Source of the DNA: Pseudalkalibacillus sp045920555
Lineage (GTDB): Bacteria; Bacillota; Bacilli; Bacillales; Fictibacillaceae
Length of the DNA stretch: 64,000 nucleotides
Direction: 5' to 3'
NCBI RefSeq assembly: GCF_045920555.1
Contig: NZ_CP174509.1
Span: 1,426,001-1,490,000 of the forward strand
Below the pieces are notes generated by a model that saw nothing but the letters and a program-made list of their open reading frames with translations, was not told the origin of the DNA and searched no databases. Position 1 is the stretch's first letter; each line of letters opens with the position of its first letter. The position numbers and the translations under genes are program-made. Below, one piece after another: positions 1-8,693 of the stretch.

Positions 1-1
1 G

Positions 2-877
2 AAATTACTTGGCATGCCAAGACCAGAATGGTTTTTGACCGGGTCGCCGGAAATTTCACAAGTTGTTTATCGTGGTGAGCCTTCCGCGGCACGCAGCAAG
101 CTGATCTTCATGGATACGCCTTCTATACAGATTGAATTGATTGAACCGAATGAAGATCCCAGCACGATGCGGGACTTTTTGGACAATGATGGAGAAGGGA
201 TCCATCATGTTGCCTTCGATGTAGATGATATGAAGGATCGGGTCAGTACGATGGAAAATCAAGGATTCCCGGTCTTACAGACAGGTGAGTTCACTTCCAG
301 CAATGGCAGATACGCGTATGTTGATACGTTGGATCAATACAAGACACTTGTCGAGCTACTGGAGCGGGAAGAGCCGCAGGTAAATACTGATCGGCAGAAT
401 GAAAAAAGCGAACTCGAACCATTGCTTGAGACGGATACCGTAACGCAGATGGCGATCGTCGTCCGCGATATTGAATCAACTGCCGATGCCTATTGTAAGC
501 TTTTAGGGGTAGATAGGCCGTCCATAATTCAATCCGGGCCAGGTGAAATGACGAAGATTGAATTCCGAGGTCAACCAACTGAAGCGAAAGCGAAATTCAT
601 GTTTATCAAAACTCCGCTCATCGAACTTGAACTGATTGAGCCAGATGATGCTTCTCCAAGTATTTGGAGGGAGCACCTTGATACGAAAGGGGAAGGGATC
701 CATCATATCGCGTTCGTAGTCAAAAACATCAGGGAGAAAATCGGTATGCTGGAAAGGATGGGCTATCCAGTGATCCAAAAAGGATCCTTTTGGAATGGTA
801 AAGGTGAATACGCTTACATAGATACGACTTCAACGTATAAAGTAGTCATCGAACTGCTTGAAAAATATGAGAATTGA
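2..877 (+). CDS. Two-domain VOC (glyoxalase/bleomycin-resistance fold) protein, 5' end outside window
   Basis: The protein contains two tandem copies of a vicinal-oxygen-chelate domain. The second copy (about residues 135-285) starts with YCKLLGVDRP and carries GEGIHHIAF. The first copy has the matching KLLGMPRP and GEGIHHVAF. Reading in frame upstream of the first ATG (14) gives KLLG, so the true start lies left of the window and the ATG at 14 is internal. VOC proteins bind a metal and act as epimerases, lyases or extradiol dioxygenases; the paired domains resemble methylmalonyl-CoA-epimerase-like repeats, but the reaction cannot be told from sequence. It stands upstream of a transporter and Rieske dioxygenase genes on the same strand, which suggests a role in aromatic catabolism. 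Confidence 0.85.
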   Translation, partial: KLLGMPRPEWFLTGSPEISQVVYRGEPSAARSKLIFMDTPSIQIELIEPNEDPSTMRDFLDNDGEGIHHVAFDVDDMKDRVSTMENQGFPVLQTGEFTSSNGRYAYVDTLDQYKTLVELLEREEPQVNTDRQNEKSELEPLLETDTVTQMAIVVRDIESTADAYCKLLGVDRPSIIQSGPGEMTKIEFRGQPTEAKAKFMFIKTPLIELELIEPDDASPSIWREHLDTKGEGIHHIAFVVKNIREKIGMLERMGYPVIQKGSFWNGKGEYAYIDTTSTYKVVIELLEKYEN

Positions 878-998
878 CCAGTGTCATGCATTCTTCAGCT
901 ATGTTAACAGAACCCGAGTCCATAGTTTGATATTTGGAAAGATCTATAGCTTTATAGAATAAATGAAAATCTCTCATATTGAAAAGGAGGTTGTAACG

Positions 999-2294
999 AT
1001 GGTAAGTACGCAAAAACGATGGCTTTATATTGCGATGCCAATATTTTTCTTTTGGTTCTTCGGACAAATTGATAAGCTAGGGATTTCAATCGTACAAACC
1101 GATCCAGGATTTTTGAATGACCTTGGTCTCACGGGTTCCAGTGCGAATGCAAAAATCGGCTTTTTAACGTTCATCTTTATGGTAGCCTACGCCGTTTCGA
1201 ATGTTTTCTGGGGGTTTGTCATCGATAAACTCGGTGCAAGGAAGACAGCACTTTTGGGTGTAGCCGTCTGGACAGCTACGATGGTGATGGCAGGAATGGC
1301 CAACTCTTATGAGATGTTCATGTGGAGTCGGATCATCCTTGGTATCGGTGAAGGGATGATGATTCCAGTGTCAGGAAAGTTCATCGCAAGCTGGTTTAAC
1401 AGAAATGAAATTGGACGTGCACAAGCTTCTTGGATAACCGGTAACTACCTTGGACCAGCAATCGGTGCTGTATTCCTGACACTTATTATTTCAACATTGA
1501 CTTGGCACGCATCTTTCTTTTTCCTTGCGCTATGCAACTTGCTTATCAATATCCCGATGTTCTTGTTCCTGACGCGAAACAAGCCGGAAGAACATCCAGG
1601 AGTCAGTAAAGAGGAATTAGCCCATATTCGAAAAACCGAGTCTTTTGACAAGAGCGTCACCAAACAGAATTTTGCACAAGATTTCCGTTTCTGGATTGTT
1701 TGGTTCGGAATGGTTATGGCTTCATTTCTTTTTTTCGGGATCAGTATATGGCTTCCAACGTATTTAGTACAGGCAAAAAATTTTGATGTTGAATCAATGA
1801 CTGGAATCACTTCATTATCATGGATGTTCGCACTAGGTTTTGTTCTGATTTGCGGTTTCTTATCGGATAAAACCAAACGTCCTAGTTTATTGGCCACCAT
1901 CTTGTTCATATTGTGCGCAACGTTCTTGACAGTAGCGTCTACCACATCGATTCCGATCATAGCCGGTTTATGTTTAGGGCTAGCTATGGGTACGATGGGT
2001 GGTGTCTTCCACCTTAGTAACTTATTCATCGTAAAATATTCTACGAAAGAAACAGCAGGTCGTGCAGCTGGACTGATGGGATTCACCAATATATTTGGAG
2101 GACTCGCAAGCTATGTCATGGGTTGGATGAGAGATTTATCCGGGGGAGACTTCGGGCCTTCTATCATCTTGATGATTCTAGTCGCAGGGTTAGGTTTCAT
2201 AGCTTATCTGTTTACATTGAAGAAAGAGGCAGAGGAAGTCAATTTACTGAATAAAGAATTAGAGCGACAGGGACTCACCGATTATAGTGCATAA
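999..2294 (+). CDS. MFS transporter (anion:cation symporter-like)
   Basis: A 431-residue, very hydrophobic protein with about 12 predicted membrane helices. The MFS signature between helices 2 and 3 is visible as GFVIDKLGARK, with a second loop GFLSDKTKRP. The start at 999 is chosen because AAAAGGAGG (982-990) lies 8 nt upstream; an earlier in-frame ATG (963) lacks a ribosome site. The length and loop pattern fit the ACS family, which moves organic acids such as aromatic carboxylates or sugar acids. It lies just upstream of a ring-hydroxylating dioxygenase, so it probably imports that enzyme's substrate. The substrate is inferred only from context. Confidence 0.85.
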   Translation: MVSTQKRWLYIAMPIFFFWFFGQIDKLGISIVQTDPGFLNDLGLTGSSANAKIGFLTFIFMVAYAVSNVFWGFVIDKLGARKTALLGVAVWTATMVMAGMANSYEMFMWSRIILGIGEGMMIPVSGKFIASWFNRNEIGRAQASWITGNYLGPAIGAVFLTLIISTLTWHASFFFLALCNLLINIPMFLFLTRNKPEEHPGVSKEELAHIRKTESFDKSVTKQNFAQDFRFWIVWFGMVMASFLFFGISIWLPTYLVQAKNFDVESMTGITSLSWMFALGFVLICGFLSDKTKRPSLLATILFILCATFLTVASTTSIPIIAGLCLGLAMGTMGGVFHLSNLFIVKYSTKETAGRAAGLMGFTNIFGGLASYVMGWMRDLSGGDFGPSIILMILVAGLGFIAYLFTLKKEAEEVNLLNKELERQGLTDYSA

Positions 2295-2350
2295 TTCAAA
2301 AAAAAAGATTGATAGAAGAGAATGATATTGAACGGCAGGAGGTAATTCAG

Positions 2351-3661
2351 ATGATCGATACGAAAACAGATGTACACTTGGACGAGATGTCACGTACACA
2401 ACTGGCCGACTATTTAATGGAGACCGTTCGGCCTGAGGAAGGAATCATCCCTGCTTTCATCATGGGAGATGAAAATGTCAACAAGCTGGAGCATGAAAAA
2501 ATTTTCATGAAAACATGGGTATTCCTCGCACACGAATCAGAGGTTCCCAATAAGGGAGACTTCATTACAAGGGATTTGGCTGGATATTCAGTCATTGTTT
2601 CAAGAGGGCAGGATGGTGTCCTCCGTGCTTTCTACAACATGTGTACACATCGCGGTATGAAGCTTTGCCGTGCAGATAAAGGGAACAAAGGCCAGTTCAC
2701 ATGTCCCTATCACGGCTTTACGTTTAAAAACAACGGTGACTTGATCGGGGTACCGCTCCAGAAGGACATTTATGGAGGTCAGCTCGATTTGGATCAAATG
2801 TCCTTGCATGGTGTGACGTTGGCTACTTACAAAGGATTGATTTTCGGAACGTGGAATGAGGATCCCGAGCCTTTATCCGATTTTCTCGGTGATTTCAAAT
2901 GGTATCTTGATATCGTGGTCGGTCGTGCAGAGATGGAGGTCGTAGGACCACCGCAGAAATTCATCGTCCATTCCCAATGGAAGATCGGTTCTGATAATTT
3001 TGTCAGTGATTCCTATCATACGATGGTTACGCACGGATCGATTGCAAAATTAGGAATGGTGCCAAATGCGGTTTATTCAAAAAAAGGATACCAGGTTCAT
3101 GTTGAAAACGGTCATGGCTGTAACATAGGGATGCCGAATCCGGATTTCGCGTTCCCAGAAGAACTCATTCCAGAGTACAAGGAAAATTTATCAGCCGACC
3201 AGTTCGAGTTGATGTCAAAGGTTAAAAACATGATCGGCACGGTATTTCCGAATTTATCGTTTCTTATTTCCCATACGAAAATAAAAGGGAAGCTCATTTC
3301 CAATACGACACTCCGATTATGGAAACCGATTGCCCACGATAAGATGGAGGTCATGACATGGTTCCTTGTCGATAAAAACGCATCTGAAGATTGGAAGAAC
3401 CGCTCGCGTGAATCGTACATCCTGACATTCAGTCCATCAGGCATTTTTGAACAAGATGATACAGAAGTGTTTACAGACATTACCCAGGCAGCATCAGGGA
3501 CAATCCCTGCAGCAAAGAATTTCAATTACAATTATACGATGGGGATGCATAGGGAGCCGGTCGATGACTTTATCGGACCTGGCATTGTGTATCCGGATAA
3601 ATTCACCGAAGCGGGTTCGCGGAACTATTATTCGTACTGGTTAGACTTGATGAACGCATAA
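2351..3661 (+). CDS. Rieske aromatic ring-hydroxylating dioxygenase, alpha (catalytic) subunit
   Basis: A 436-residue protein. The N-terminal Rieske [2Fe-2S] site is complete: CTHRG and, 17 residues later, CPYHGF (about residues 85-110). The C-terminal catalytic domain has the bridging Asp and iron-binding His pair in DNFVSDSYHTMVTH. The start at 2351 is preceded by GGCAGGAGG (2334-2342); the longer in-frame start at 2309 has no ribosome site. The family inserts both atoms of O2 into an aromatic ring to give a cis-dihydrodiol. It is followed 14 nt later by the beta subunit, and a BphB-like dihydrodiol dehydrogenase lies further down. No ferredoxin or reductase gene is adjacent. The actual aromatic substrate is unknown. 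Confidence 0.93.
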   Translation: MIDTKTDVHLDEMSRTQLADYLMETVRPEEGIIPAFIMGDENVNKLEHEKIFMKTWVFLAHESEVPNKGDFITRDLAGYSVIVSRGQDGVLRAFYNMCTHRGMKLCRADKGNKGQFTCPYHGFTFKNNGDLIGVPLQKDIYGGQLDLDQMSLHGVTLATYKGLIFGTWNEDPEPLSDFLGDFKWYLDIVVGRAEMEVVGPPQKFIVHSQWKIGSDNFVSDSYHTMVTHGSIAKLGMVPNAVYSKKGYQVHVENGHGCNIGMPNPDFAFPEELIPEYKENLSADQFELMSKVKNMIGTVFPNLSFLISHTKIKGKLISNTTLRLWKPIAHDKMEVMTWFLVDKNASEDWKNRSRESYILTFSPSGIFEQDDTEVFTDITQAASGTIPAAKNFNYNYTMGMHREPVDDFIGPGIVYPDKFTEAGSRNYYSYWLDLMNA

Positions 3662-3675
3662 AGGGGGAATCAGAT

Positions 3676-4185
3676 ATGGATATCGGGAAGGTACTGACAA
3701 AATATGAATTTGAGCAATGGTTATATGATGAAGCCAAACTTCTTGATGAAATCGACTTTGACGGATGGTTCGATCTGATGCATTCCGATTTGAAATACGA
3801 AATGCCTGTCCGCGTGAACAAGGAAGGAATGGAACGTCCGGACTATTCCGTTGACATGTTTGCATTTCAGGATGACATCGAAACGATGAAAATAAGAGTG
3901 GATCGACTGAAGACGGAATATGCTTGGGCGGAAATGCCTCCATCACGTACACGGAGATTTGTCAGCAATGTGCGTGTTCTCGACTATGTGGAAAATGAAA
4001 AAGCGGTTGTCCGCAGCTACTTGCTCATTTATAGAAGTCGATCGACGGACATACATCACGACTTGATTTCAGGTGAACGCCAAGATGAATTCAAGTTTGC
4101 CGACGGCAGATGGAAACTATCAAAACGGTTTTTCCTCGTAGACCAGACAACATTGAATACACGTAATCTAGCAATATTTGTATAA
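3676..4185 (+). CDS. Ring-hydroxylating dioxygenase, beta (small) subunit
   Basis: A 169-residue protein of the SnoaL/NTF2-like beta-subunit family of Rieske dioxygenases, with the characteristic EFEQWLYDEAKLLDE opening, central KIRVDRLKT and late DDxxSGERQDEF-like stretch (HHDLISGERQDEF). Beta subunits have no cofactor; they build the alpha3beta3 hexamer and influence substrate range. AAAGGGGGA (3660-3668) lies in front of the ATG. It begins 14 nt after the alpha-subunit stop, so the two are almost certainly co-translated. The size matches the usual 160-190 residues. Confidence 0.9.
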   Translation: MDIGKVLTKYEFEQWLYDEAKLLDEIDFDGWFDLMHSDLKYEMPVRVNKEGMERPDYSVDMFAFQDDIETMKIRVDRLKTEYAWAEMPPSRTRRFVSNVRVLDYVENEKAVVRSYLLIYRSRSTDIHHDLISGERQDEFKFADGRWKLSKRFFLVDQTTLNTRNLAIFV

Positions 4186-4210
4186 AAAAACTGGCAGGGC
4201 TTCGAGGGGG

Positions 4211-4239
4211 TTCCACTAGTGCATGCCGAACTAGTGGAA
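4211..4239 (+). promoter_or_regulatory. Perfect 10-bp inverted repeat between dioxygenase and MBL genes
   Basis: TTCCACTAGT (4211-4220) is mirrored by ACTAGTGGAA (4230-4239) around a 9-nt spacer. No T-run follows, so a simple intrinsic terminator is unlikely. It could be an operator or an RNA hairpin that ends or protects the dioxygenase mRNA. The next gene's ribosome site starts 20 nt downstream. Confidence 0.55.
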
Positions 4240-4273
4240 TCGTCTACACGAAATATATGCGGAGGGTAGTTGA

Positions 4274-5242
4274 GTGAGGAAAATTTCTGTTATTTCTGTC
4301 ATCTTTTTGTTGATTTCATTTAGCTTTTTAACATTGTCATCACCGTTACTTGGAAAATCGGATCATGAATCGAACTTTAAAGTCACCCTTTTAGGAACTG
4401 GTTCTCCTCTTTTAAGCATGTCCCGTTTTGGACCTGGAACTCTTGTAGAGGTCGGGGATGAAAAGCTGCTTTTTGATGCAGGACGTGGTACTGCTCTCAG
4501 ACTGGATCAGGCAAACGTAGCTCCTGGAAAAGTAGATAAGTTGTTTCTGACTCATCTACATTCGGATCATACGGTAGGGATTCCTGATGTTTGGCTGACA
4601 GGTGCTTTGCCAACCGCCGGAAAAAGGGAGCAACCGTTTAAAATCTGGGGGCCAAAGGGTACAAAAAAGATGATGTCCCATATGGAAAAAGCTTTTGCTG
4701 CTGATATTGATGCTAGATATGAATCAGGAAATGAAAACACTGAAGGTTTGGGTGTTGAAGCACAAGATATAAAGCAAGGTGTCGTCTATGAACAGGACGG
4801 CATTGAAGTGATTGCTTTCTTGGTGGATCACAAATCAATCGAACCAAGTTATGGCTATCGGATCAATTACAATGGACATTCAGTGGTCATCTCAGGAGAT
4901 ACTAGATACAATGAAAATTTAATTCAGTTTGCAAAAGGTACTGATGTAATCGTACATGAAGTTGCTGCAGCAAGGCCAGATGATGCAGAAAATTCAGAAG
5001 CCATATCAAATATCCTTTCTCTCCATACAACCCCTGAAGAGGCAGGTAAAGTGTTTACCCAGGTAAAACCCAAGCTTGCTGTTTATACGCATATTGTATT
5101 GCTTGGTGGGCTTACTGAAGAAGAGGCTGACTTGCTTGGTAGAACTCAAAAGACATATTCCGGACCAGTTGTCGTAGGAGAGGATCTTATGTCTATTGAT
5201 GTTGGAGACGAGGTAGATGTTCACATGAAAAATTTTGAATAA
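4274..5242 (+). CDS. Exported metallo-beta-lactamase-fold hydrolase (RNase Z/arylsulfatase-like)
   Basis: A 322-residue protein with an N-terminal signal segment (charged RKIS, then about 20 hydrophobic residues, then SSPLLGKS). The zinc motif HLHSDHTVG (about residue 95) and later Asp in SGDTRYN and His in VYTHIVLLG identify the MBL fold. The GTG start at 4274 is preceded by GCGGAGGG. Homologues hydrolyse phosphate or sulfate esters, or lactones; the substrate here is unknown. It is placed between dioxygenase and dehydrogenase genes but behind a strong palindrome. An extracytoplasmic location is odd for a catabolic operon and may mean it releases the substrate from a conjugate outside the cell. 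Confidence 0.82.
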   Translation: MRKISVISVIFLLISFSFLTLSSPLLGKSDHESNFKVTLLGTGSPLLSMSRFGPGTLVEVGDEKLLFDAGRGTALRLDQANVAPGKVDKLFLTHLHSDHTVGIPDVWLTGALPTAGKREQPFKIWGPKGTKKMMSHMEKAFAADIDARYESGNENTEGLGVEAQDIKQGVVYEQDGIEVIAFLVDHKSIEPSYGYRINYNGHSVVISGDTRYNENLIQFAKGTDVIVHEVAAARPDDAENSEAISNILSLHTTPEEAGKVFTQVKPKLAVYTHIVLLGGLTEEEADLLGRTQKTYSGPVVVGEDLMSIDVGDEVDVHMKNFE

Positions 5243-5289
5243 GGATCACGGTTACAACGATGCTTAGCATAGAAGGAGTGAGGTAATGA

Positions 5290-6075
5290 ATGGGGTGTTT
5301 GGAAGGGAAAGTTGCGCTTATTACTGGCGGAGGTGCCGGGATAGGGGGCTCTATAGTTGAACGTTTCATAAATGAAAAGGCGAAGGTATGCGTGTTCGAT
5401 CTTTCGGAGGAAAGATTGGCATTGCTTAAGCAAAAATACGATGACCGCATTACAACATATTGTGGAGACGTAAGACACTATCAAGATAATGAACAAGCCG
5501 TTTCATCAGCTGTGAGCGCTTTTGGCAAGCTTGATATTTTCGTTGCAAATGCTGGTGTGTTCGACGGTTTTACCAAACTGATTGATTTGAAGCCTGATGT
5601 TTTGAGTGAAGCGTACGAAGAACTTTTCTCGATCAATGTTAAGGGTTATCTGTTCGGTGCAAGAGCTGCATTGCCTGAATTAGCGAAGACAAATGGAAAC
5701 ATGATTTTTACGGTTTCAGGTGCTTCGTTCTACCCAGATGGAGGAGGGACACTTTATACAGCAAGTAAACATGCAGGACTTGGGTTGATCCGCCAGCTGG
5801 CCTTTGAGGCAGCACCGGATGTCCGGGTCAATGGTGTAGCTCCAGGTGGAACCATTACGGAATTGACGGTTACGCCAACTCTGAGGCCATATTGTATATC
5901 TAAAACTTCCAACGATAGAAAAGAGAGCATTAAAAACAGGAATCCATTAAAGATCGCGATGGAACCAGAAGATCATGTTGCGAGCTATGTTCTACTCGCC
6001 TCAGACCAATCACGGGCCATTACCGGAGAGGTAATCTCGAGTGATGGAGGTCTCGGTGTACGGGGGCTATGTTAG
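5290..6075 (+). CDS. cis-Dihydrodiol dehydrogenase (BphB/HcaB-like SDR)
   Basis: A 261-residue short-chain dehydrogenase. It shows the NAD-binding TGGGAGIGG, NAG in VANAGVFDG, and the catalytic Ser-Tyr-Lys in SGASFYPDGGGTLYTASKH. The blocks GDVR, INVKGY, FYPDGGG and the terminal DGGLGVRG are typical of the biphenyl/phenylpropionate dihydrodiol dehydrogenases. Such enzymes oxidise the cis-dihydrodiol made by a Rieske dioxygenase to a catechol, reducing NAD+. This fits the alpha/beta dioxygenase genes upstream. AAGGAGTGAGG (5272-5282) precedes the ATG. Confidence 0.88.
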   Translation: MGCLEGKVALITGGGAGIGGSIVERFINEKAKVCVFDLSEERLALLKQKYDDRITTYCGDVRHYQDNEQAVSSAVSAFGKLDIFVANAGVFDGFTKLIDLKPDVLSEAYEELFSINVKGYLFGARAALPELAKTNGNMIFTVSGASFYPDGGGTLYTASKHAGLGLIRQLAFEAAPDVRVNGVAPGGTITELTVTPTLRPYCISKTSNDRKESIKNRNPLKIAMEPEDHVASYVLLASDQSRAITGEVISSDGGLGVRGLC

Positions 6076-6136
6076 TTTTCGGGAAAGGAAAGATTTAACA
6101 TTGATTGTTTTTCATATATAATTGGAGGTGACTTAA

Positions 6137-6964
6137 GTGCCTTATGTACAAGTGGATGATTTAACCATTCATTATGAACGGGAGGGGAAAGGAGCCCCGT
6201 TAGTATTACTACATGGTATGGGAAATAATTCTCAATCATGGGGAAAACAGATAGAAGTTCTTAAAAAATGCTATACAGTTATTGCTTGGGATGCTCCGGG
6301 ATATGGAAAAAGTTCGGACCCTTCAAAAGACCTTACCCAATTTAAAGAGTTTGCAATAATACTTAAAAAGTTCCTGGATAAGTTAAACTTAGAGAAAGTA
6401 CACCTTCTCGGACATTCTATGGGTGCTGCAACCGCGATCGATTTTGTCAACCTATATCCATGTTTTGTAGAAGCGTTAATTTTAGCGGATACTACAAGAG
6501 GTTCAGCTGCTCTGAATGATGAAGAAAATGAAAGAAGATTAAATAGCAGGTTATCTTCTATTGAGAGGATGTCTCCTGAGGAGCTAGCAAAACAAAGAGT
6601 GCCGAATCTGCTCTCTCCTTATGCTTCAGAGGAGGTTCGAAATCAAGCGGCATACATCATGTCACAAGTCAGGCCTGCGGGATATAGGTCTGTTGCTTAT
6701 TCGTTGTACCATGCCGACCAAATGAATCTATATCCGCAAATAAATGTCCCAACACTCATAATATGTGGTGAAGAAGACAAGGTAACACCTGTCAGTGAAT
6801 CGAAAATCATTCACAAAAAAATCTCCAATTCCGAACTTGTTACCATTCCAAAGACAGGGCATTTATGTTACCAGGAAGAGCCTGCTTTATTTAATTCATG
6901 CGTCATTCAATTCTTGCAGGAATGTCAGTCAGATGGAAAGTATAAAAAGGAGATGAAAACATAA
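6137..6964 (+). CDS. Alpha/beta hydrolase (MhpC/PcaD-like)
   Basis: A 275-residue alpha/beta hydrolase with HGMGNN oxyanion segment, nucleophile elbow GHSMGAA (Ser about residue 97), acid Asp in CGEEDKVTP and catalytic His in TGHLCYQEEP. The GTG start is supported by ATTGGAGGTGA just upstream. Close relatives include meta-cleavage product hydrolases and 3-oxoadipate enol-lactonases; the sequence alone does not separate them. It runs into the IclR regulator without spacing (stop 6962-6964, next start 6965), so the two are translationally linked. Confidence 0.85.
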   Translation: MPYVQVDDLTIHYEREGKGAPLVLLHGMGNNSQSWGKQIEVLKKCYTVIAWDAPGYGKSSDPSKDLTQFKEFAIILKKFLDKLNLEKVHLLGHSMGAATAIDFVNLYPCFVEALILADTTRGSAALNDEENERRLNSRLSSIERMSPEELAKQRVPNLLSPYASEEVRNQAAYIMSQVRPAGYRSVAYSLYHADQMNLYPQINVPTLIICGEEDKVTPVSESKIIHKKISNSELVTIPKTGHLCYQEEPALFNSCVIQFLQECQSDGKYKKEMKT

Positions 6965-7753
6965 GTGTCAAATGAAGAGAAGGATCGATATCTTTCAAAT
7001 TCTCTGGTGAGGGGTTTGGAAATATTAAAAATGTTTAATGAAGACAAGCCAACTCTTTCGTTAGCTGAAATCGCAAACAATTTAGGGGTAAGCAGAACCA
7101 CCCCGTTTCGACTGTTGTATACACTCCAAACGATGGGATACTTGTACCAAGATGAAAATACTAAGCGGTATGAGTTGTCTCCAAAAGTGTTGGAGTTAGG
7201 GTTTGCGTATTTGAACGGAATGCAGCTTCCTGAAATTGCGAGGCCCTATCTGGAAGAGCTTAGAGATAAAACGGGTGCTTCAGTCCATATTGGTATTTTA
7301 GATGGCAGGGAAGTAGCGTATATTGCTAGAGTACCAGGAAAAGGGGTCACTACGATCAACGTCACAATTGGTTCGAGGCTACCTGCCCATGCTACCTCCA
7401 TGGGCAAAATATTGCTTGCGTATCAGCCAAAGGAAGATCTGAAAAATTTTTTATATGGTACAGAACTGCAGCCATTTACTGAGCAAACAAAAACAGAGAT
7501 CATGGAGCTTCAGAAGGAATTGAAAAATATAAGGCAGAGAGGGTATTCGATAAGTAATGAGGAGTTCGAAAATGGGATTCGTTCTATCGCAGCCCCGATT
7601 TTCAACAATAAAGGATCCGTCATTGCTTCTGTGAATGTAGTTGCTCCTGTTACTGTATTAGATGATGATTTAAGTGAAGAAGTTGTTTTGCCAGCTCTTC
7701 GTAAAACCGCAAACCAGCTTTCTGCTATTTCGGGTTATCGTCTTACTAAATAG
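6965..7753 (+). CDS. IclR-family transcriptional regulator
   Basis: A 262-residue protein with the N-terminal winged helix (SLVRGLEILKMFNE, then LGVSRTTPFRLLYTLQTMGYL) and the C-terminal IclR effector domain (GASVHIGILDGREVAYIAR, HATSMGKILLAY, GIRSIAAPIF). The GTG start directly abuts the previous stop. IclR proteins in aromatic catabolism (PcaR, PcaU, CatR-type) sense pathway intermediates. As the last gene of this plus-strand run, followed by a terminator, it probably controls the dioxygenase operon. Its effector is unknown. Confidence 0.92.
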   Translation: MSNEEKDRYLSNSLVRGLEILKMFNEDKPTLSLAEIANNLGVSRTTPFRLLYTLQTMGYLYQDENTKRYELSPKVLELGFAYLNGMQLPEIARPYLEELRDKTGASVHIGILDGREVAYIARVPGKGVTTINVTIGSRLPAHATSMGKILLAYQPKEDLKNFLYGTELQPFTEQTKTEIMELQKELKNIRQRGYSISNEEFENGIRSIAAPIFNNKGSVIASVNVVAPVTVLDDDLSEEVVLPALRKTANQLSAISGYRLTK

Positions 7754-7774
7754 AGGTTTTAAATCCTAGACTTT

Positions 7775-7815
7775 AAAAGTACCAGTCCGTTAAGGACAGA
7801 TTGGTACTTTTTTAT
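7775..7815 (+). terminator. Intrinsic terminator after IclR gene
   Basis: AAAAGTACCA (7775-7784) pairs with TGGTACTTTT (7802-7811), with an inner GTCC/GGAC extension, and runs into a T-stretch. It ends the first plus-strand operon. Confidence 0.88.
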
Positions 7816-7818
7816 TAT

Positions 7819-7956
7819 GTCAATTTAATATTGAATGCCTTAAGCAAATCCTTCATAGCAGTACGTTCATTCCAGTCCGTCCGACGACTTTTTCTGCGAT
7901 GATCGCCAAGTCCAAATCTTCCTCATTAATCATAGAAAGGCATGACTCCGGTTTTC
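7819..7956 (-). pseudogene. Decayed 3' remnant of a P1/S58 peptidase gene
   Basis: On the minus strand this stretch reads AEKVVGR and then, after a one-base frame change, RDWNERTAMKDLLKAFNIKL. That matches the end of the intact P1 peptidase at 14418-15482 (AEKVVGRDGNVRPTLKDLIEQF). Upstream coding is further shortened by an internal deletion. A second block (tcctcattaatcat, 7919-7932) matches the intact gene's DEE-type segment near 14570. It is a leftover of a second copy in the same orientation, on the other side of the carnitine module. Confidence 0.8.
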
Positions 7957-8053
7957 AATGTGGTGGGATATAGAAACAGAGAAGGGGCCCCTTTTTTGCT
8001 CACTATGGGTTAAAACGTATAGAAAGTATTTGAGAATGGAATAAAAGTAATAG

Positions 8054-8084
8054 TTGCAAACTATACCGTCTGGATAGTATAGTT
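8054..8084 (+). promoter_or_regulatory. Operator/promoter of the TetR regulator gene
   Basis: ACTATAC (8060-8066) and GTATAGT (8077-8083) form an inverted repeat around CGTCTGGATA. TTGCAA at 8054-8059 and TATAGT at 8079-8084 are possible -35 and -10 elements, though the 19-bp spacing is long. The core ACCGTCTGGAT is shared with two sites in front of the carnitine genes (8931, 8967). This suggests the TetR protein represses itself and the catabolic operon. Confidence 0.7.
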
Positions 8085-8118
8085 ATTGTGTTGACTTTTA
8101 TAGTAGGGGAGATCATAC

Positions 8119-8655
8119 ATGGGCAGGTATTCCAAAAAAGTTGAAATTCTTCATGCTGCATCCAAAGTAGTCAGTGAGCAAGGGATTTTTAATTTAACAT
8201 TAGAAGCAGCAGCCAAGGAAGCTGGAATCAGCAAAGGCGGATTGCTTTATCATTATCCAAGTAAAGAAGCCTTAGTTCAGGGGATGGTGGAGCATTTGGC
8301 CCAAAATTATCAAGAAAAAATTCGCTATAACGCAGAAATGGATCAAGAGAACAAAGGCAGATGGACACGTTCTTTTTTAGATGTAACCTTTAACCAAAGC
8401 TATGAAAATAAAGACATGAACGCCGGACTGTTGGCAGCAAAAGCAGTCAATTCGGATTTATTGCAACCGATCCGTGAGGCCTATGCCAATTGGCAGCATG
8501 AGATTGAGAATGACGGACTGGACCCAGTAAAAGCGACGATCATTCGATTGGCGATCGATGGAATTTGGCTTTCCGAACTCTTTGATATTTATCAAATCGA
8601 GGAAGAGAAAAAAGATGAGGTTTACAGAACGTTAAAAGCATGGACTGAGGAATAA
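8119..8655 (+). CDS. TetR/AcrR-family repressor of the carnitine module
   Basis: A 178-residue protein. The N-terminal helix-turn-helix reads EQGIFNLTLEAAAKEAGISKGGLLYHYPSKEAL, the canonical TetR pattern; the rest is an alpha-helical ligand domain. GGGGAGATCATAC precedes the ATG. The gene is flanked by a terminator and the divergent-looking regulatory region of the carnitine operon. Palindromic sites of the same core occur before this gene and before the BKACE gene. The ligand may be carnitine, dehydrocarnitine or an acyl-CoA; this is inferred from context only. Confidence 0.9.
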   Translation: MGRYSKKVEILHAASKVVSEQGIFNLTLEAAAKEAGISKGGLLYHYPSKEALVQGMVEHLAQNYQEKIRYNAEMDQENKGRWTRSFLDVTFNQSYENKDMNAGLLAAKAVNSDLLQPIREAYANWQHEIENDGLDPVKATIIRLAIDGIWLSELFDIYQIEEEKKDEVYRTLKAWTEE

Positions 8656-8667
8656 CCGATAAGCACT

Positions 8668-8693
8668 CTCCATCCAATGGGTGGAGTTTTTTT
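8668..8693 (+). terminator. Intrinsic terminator after TetR gene
   Basis: CTCCATCC (8668-8675) pairs with GGGTGGAG (8679-8686) and is followed by seven T residues. It separates the regulator from the carnitine operon. Confidence 0.88.

Noticed and set aside
1445..2089. 214-codon minus-strand ORF inside the MFS gene
   Set aside because: No ribosome site or family pattern; the plus strand clearly encodes a transporter. It is a shadow frame.
3112..3525. 137-codon minus-strand ORF within the Rieske alpha gene
   Set aside because: Composition mirrors the real gene on the other strand and nothing supports translation.
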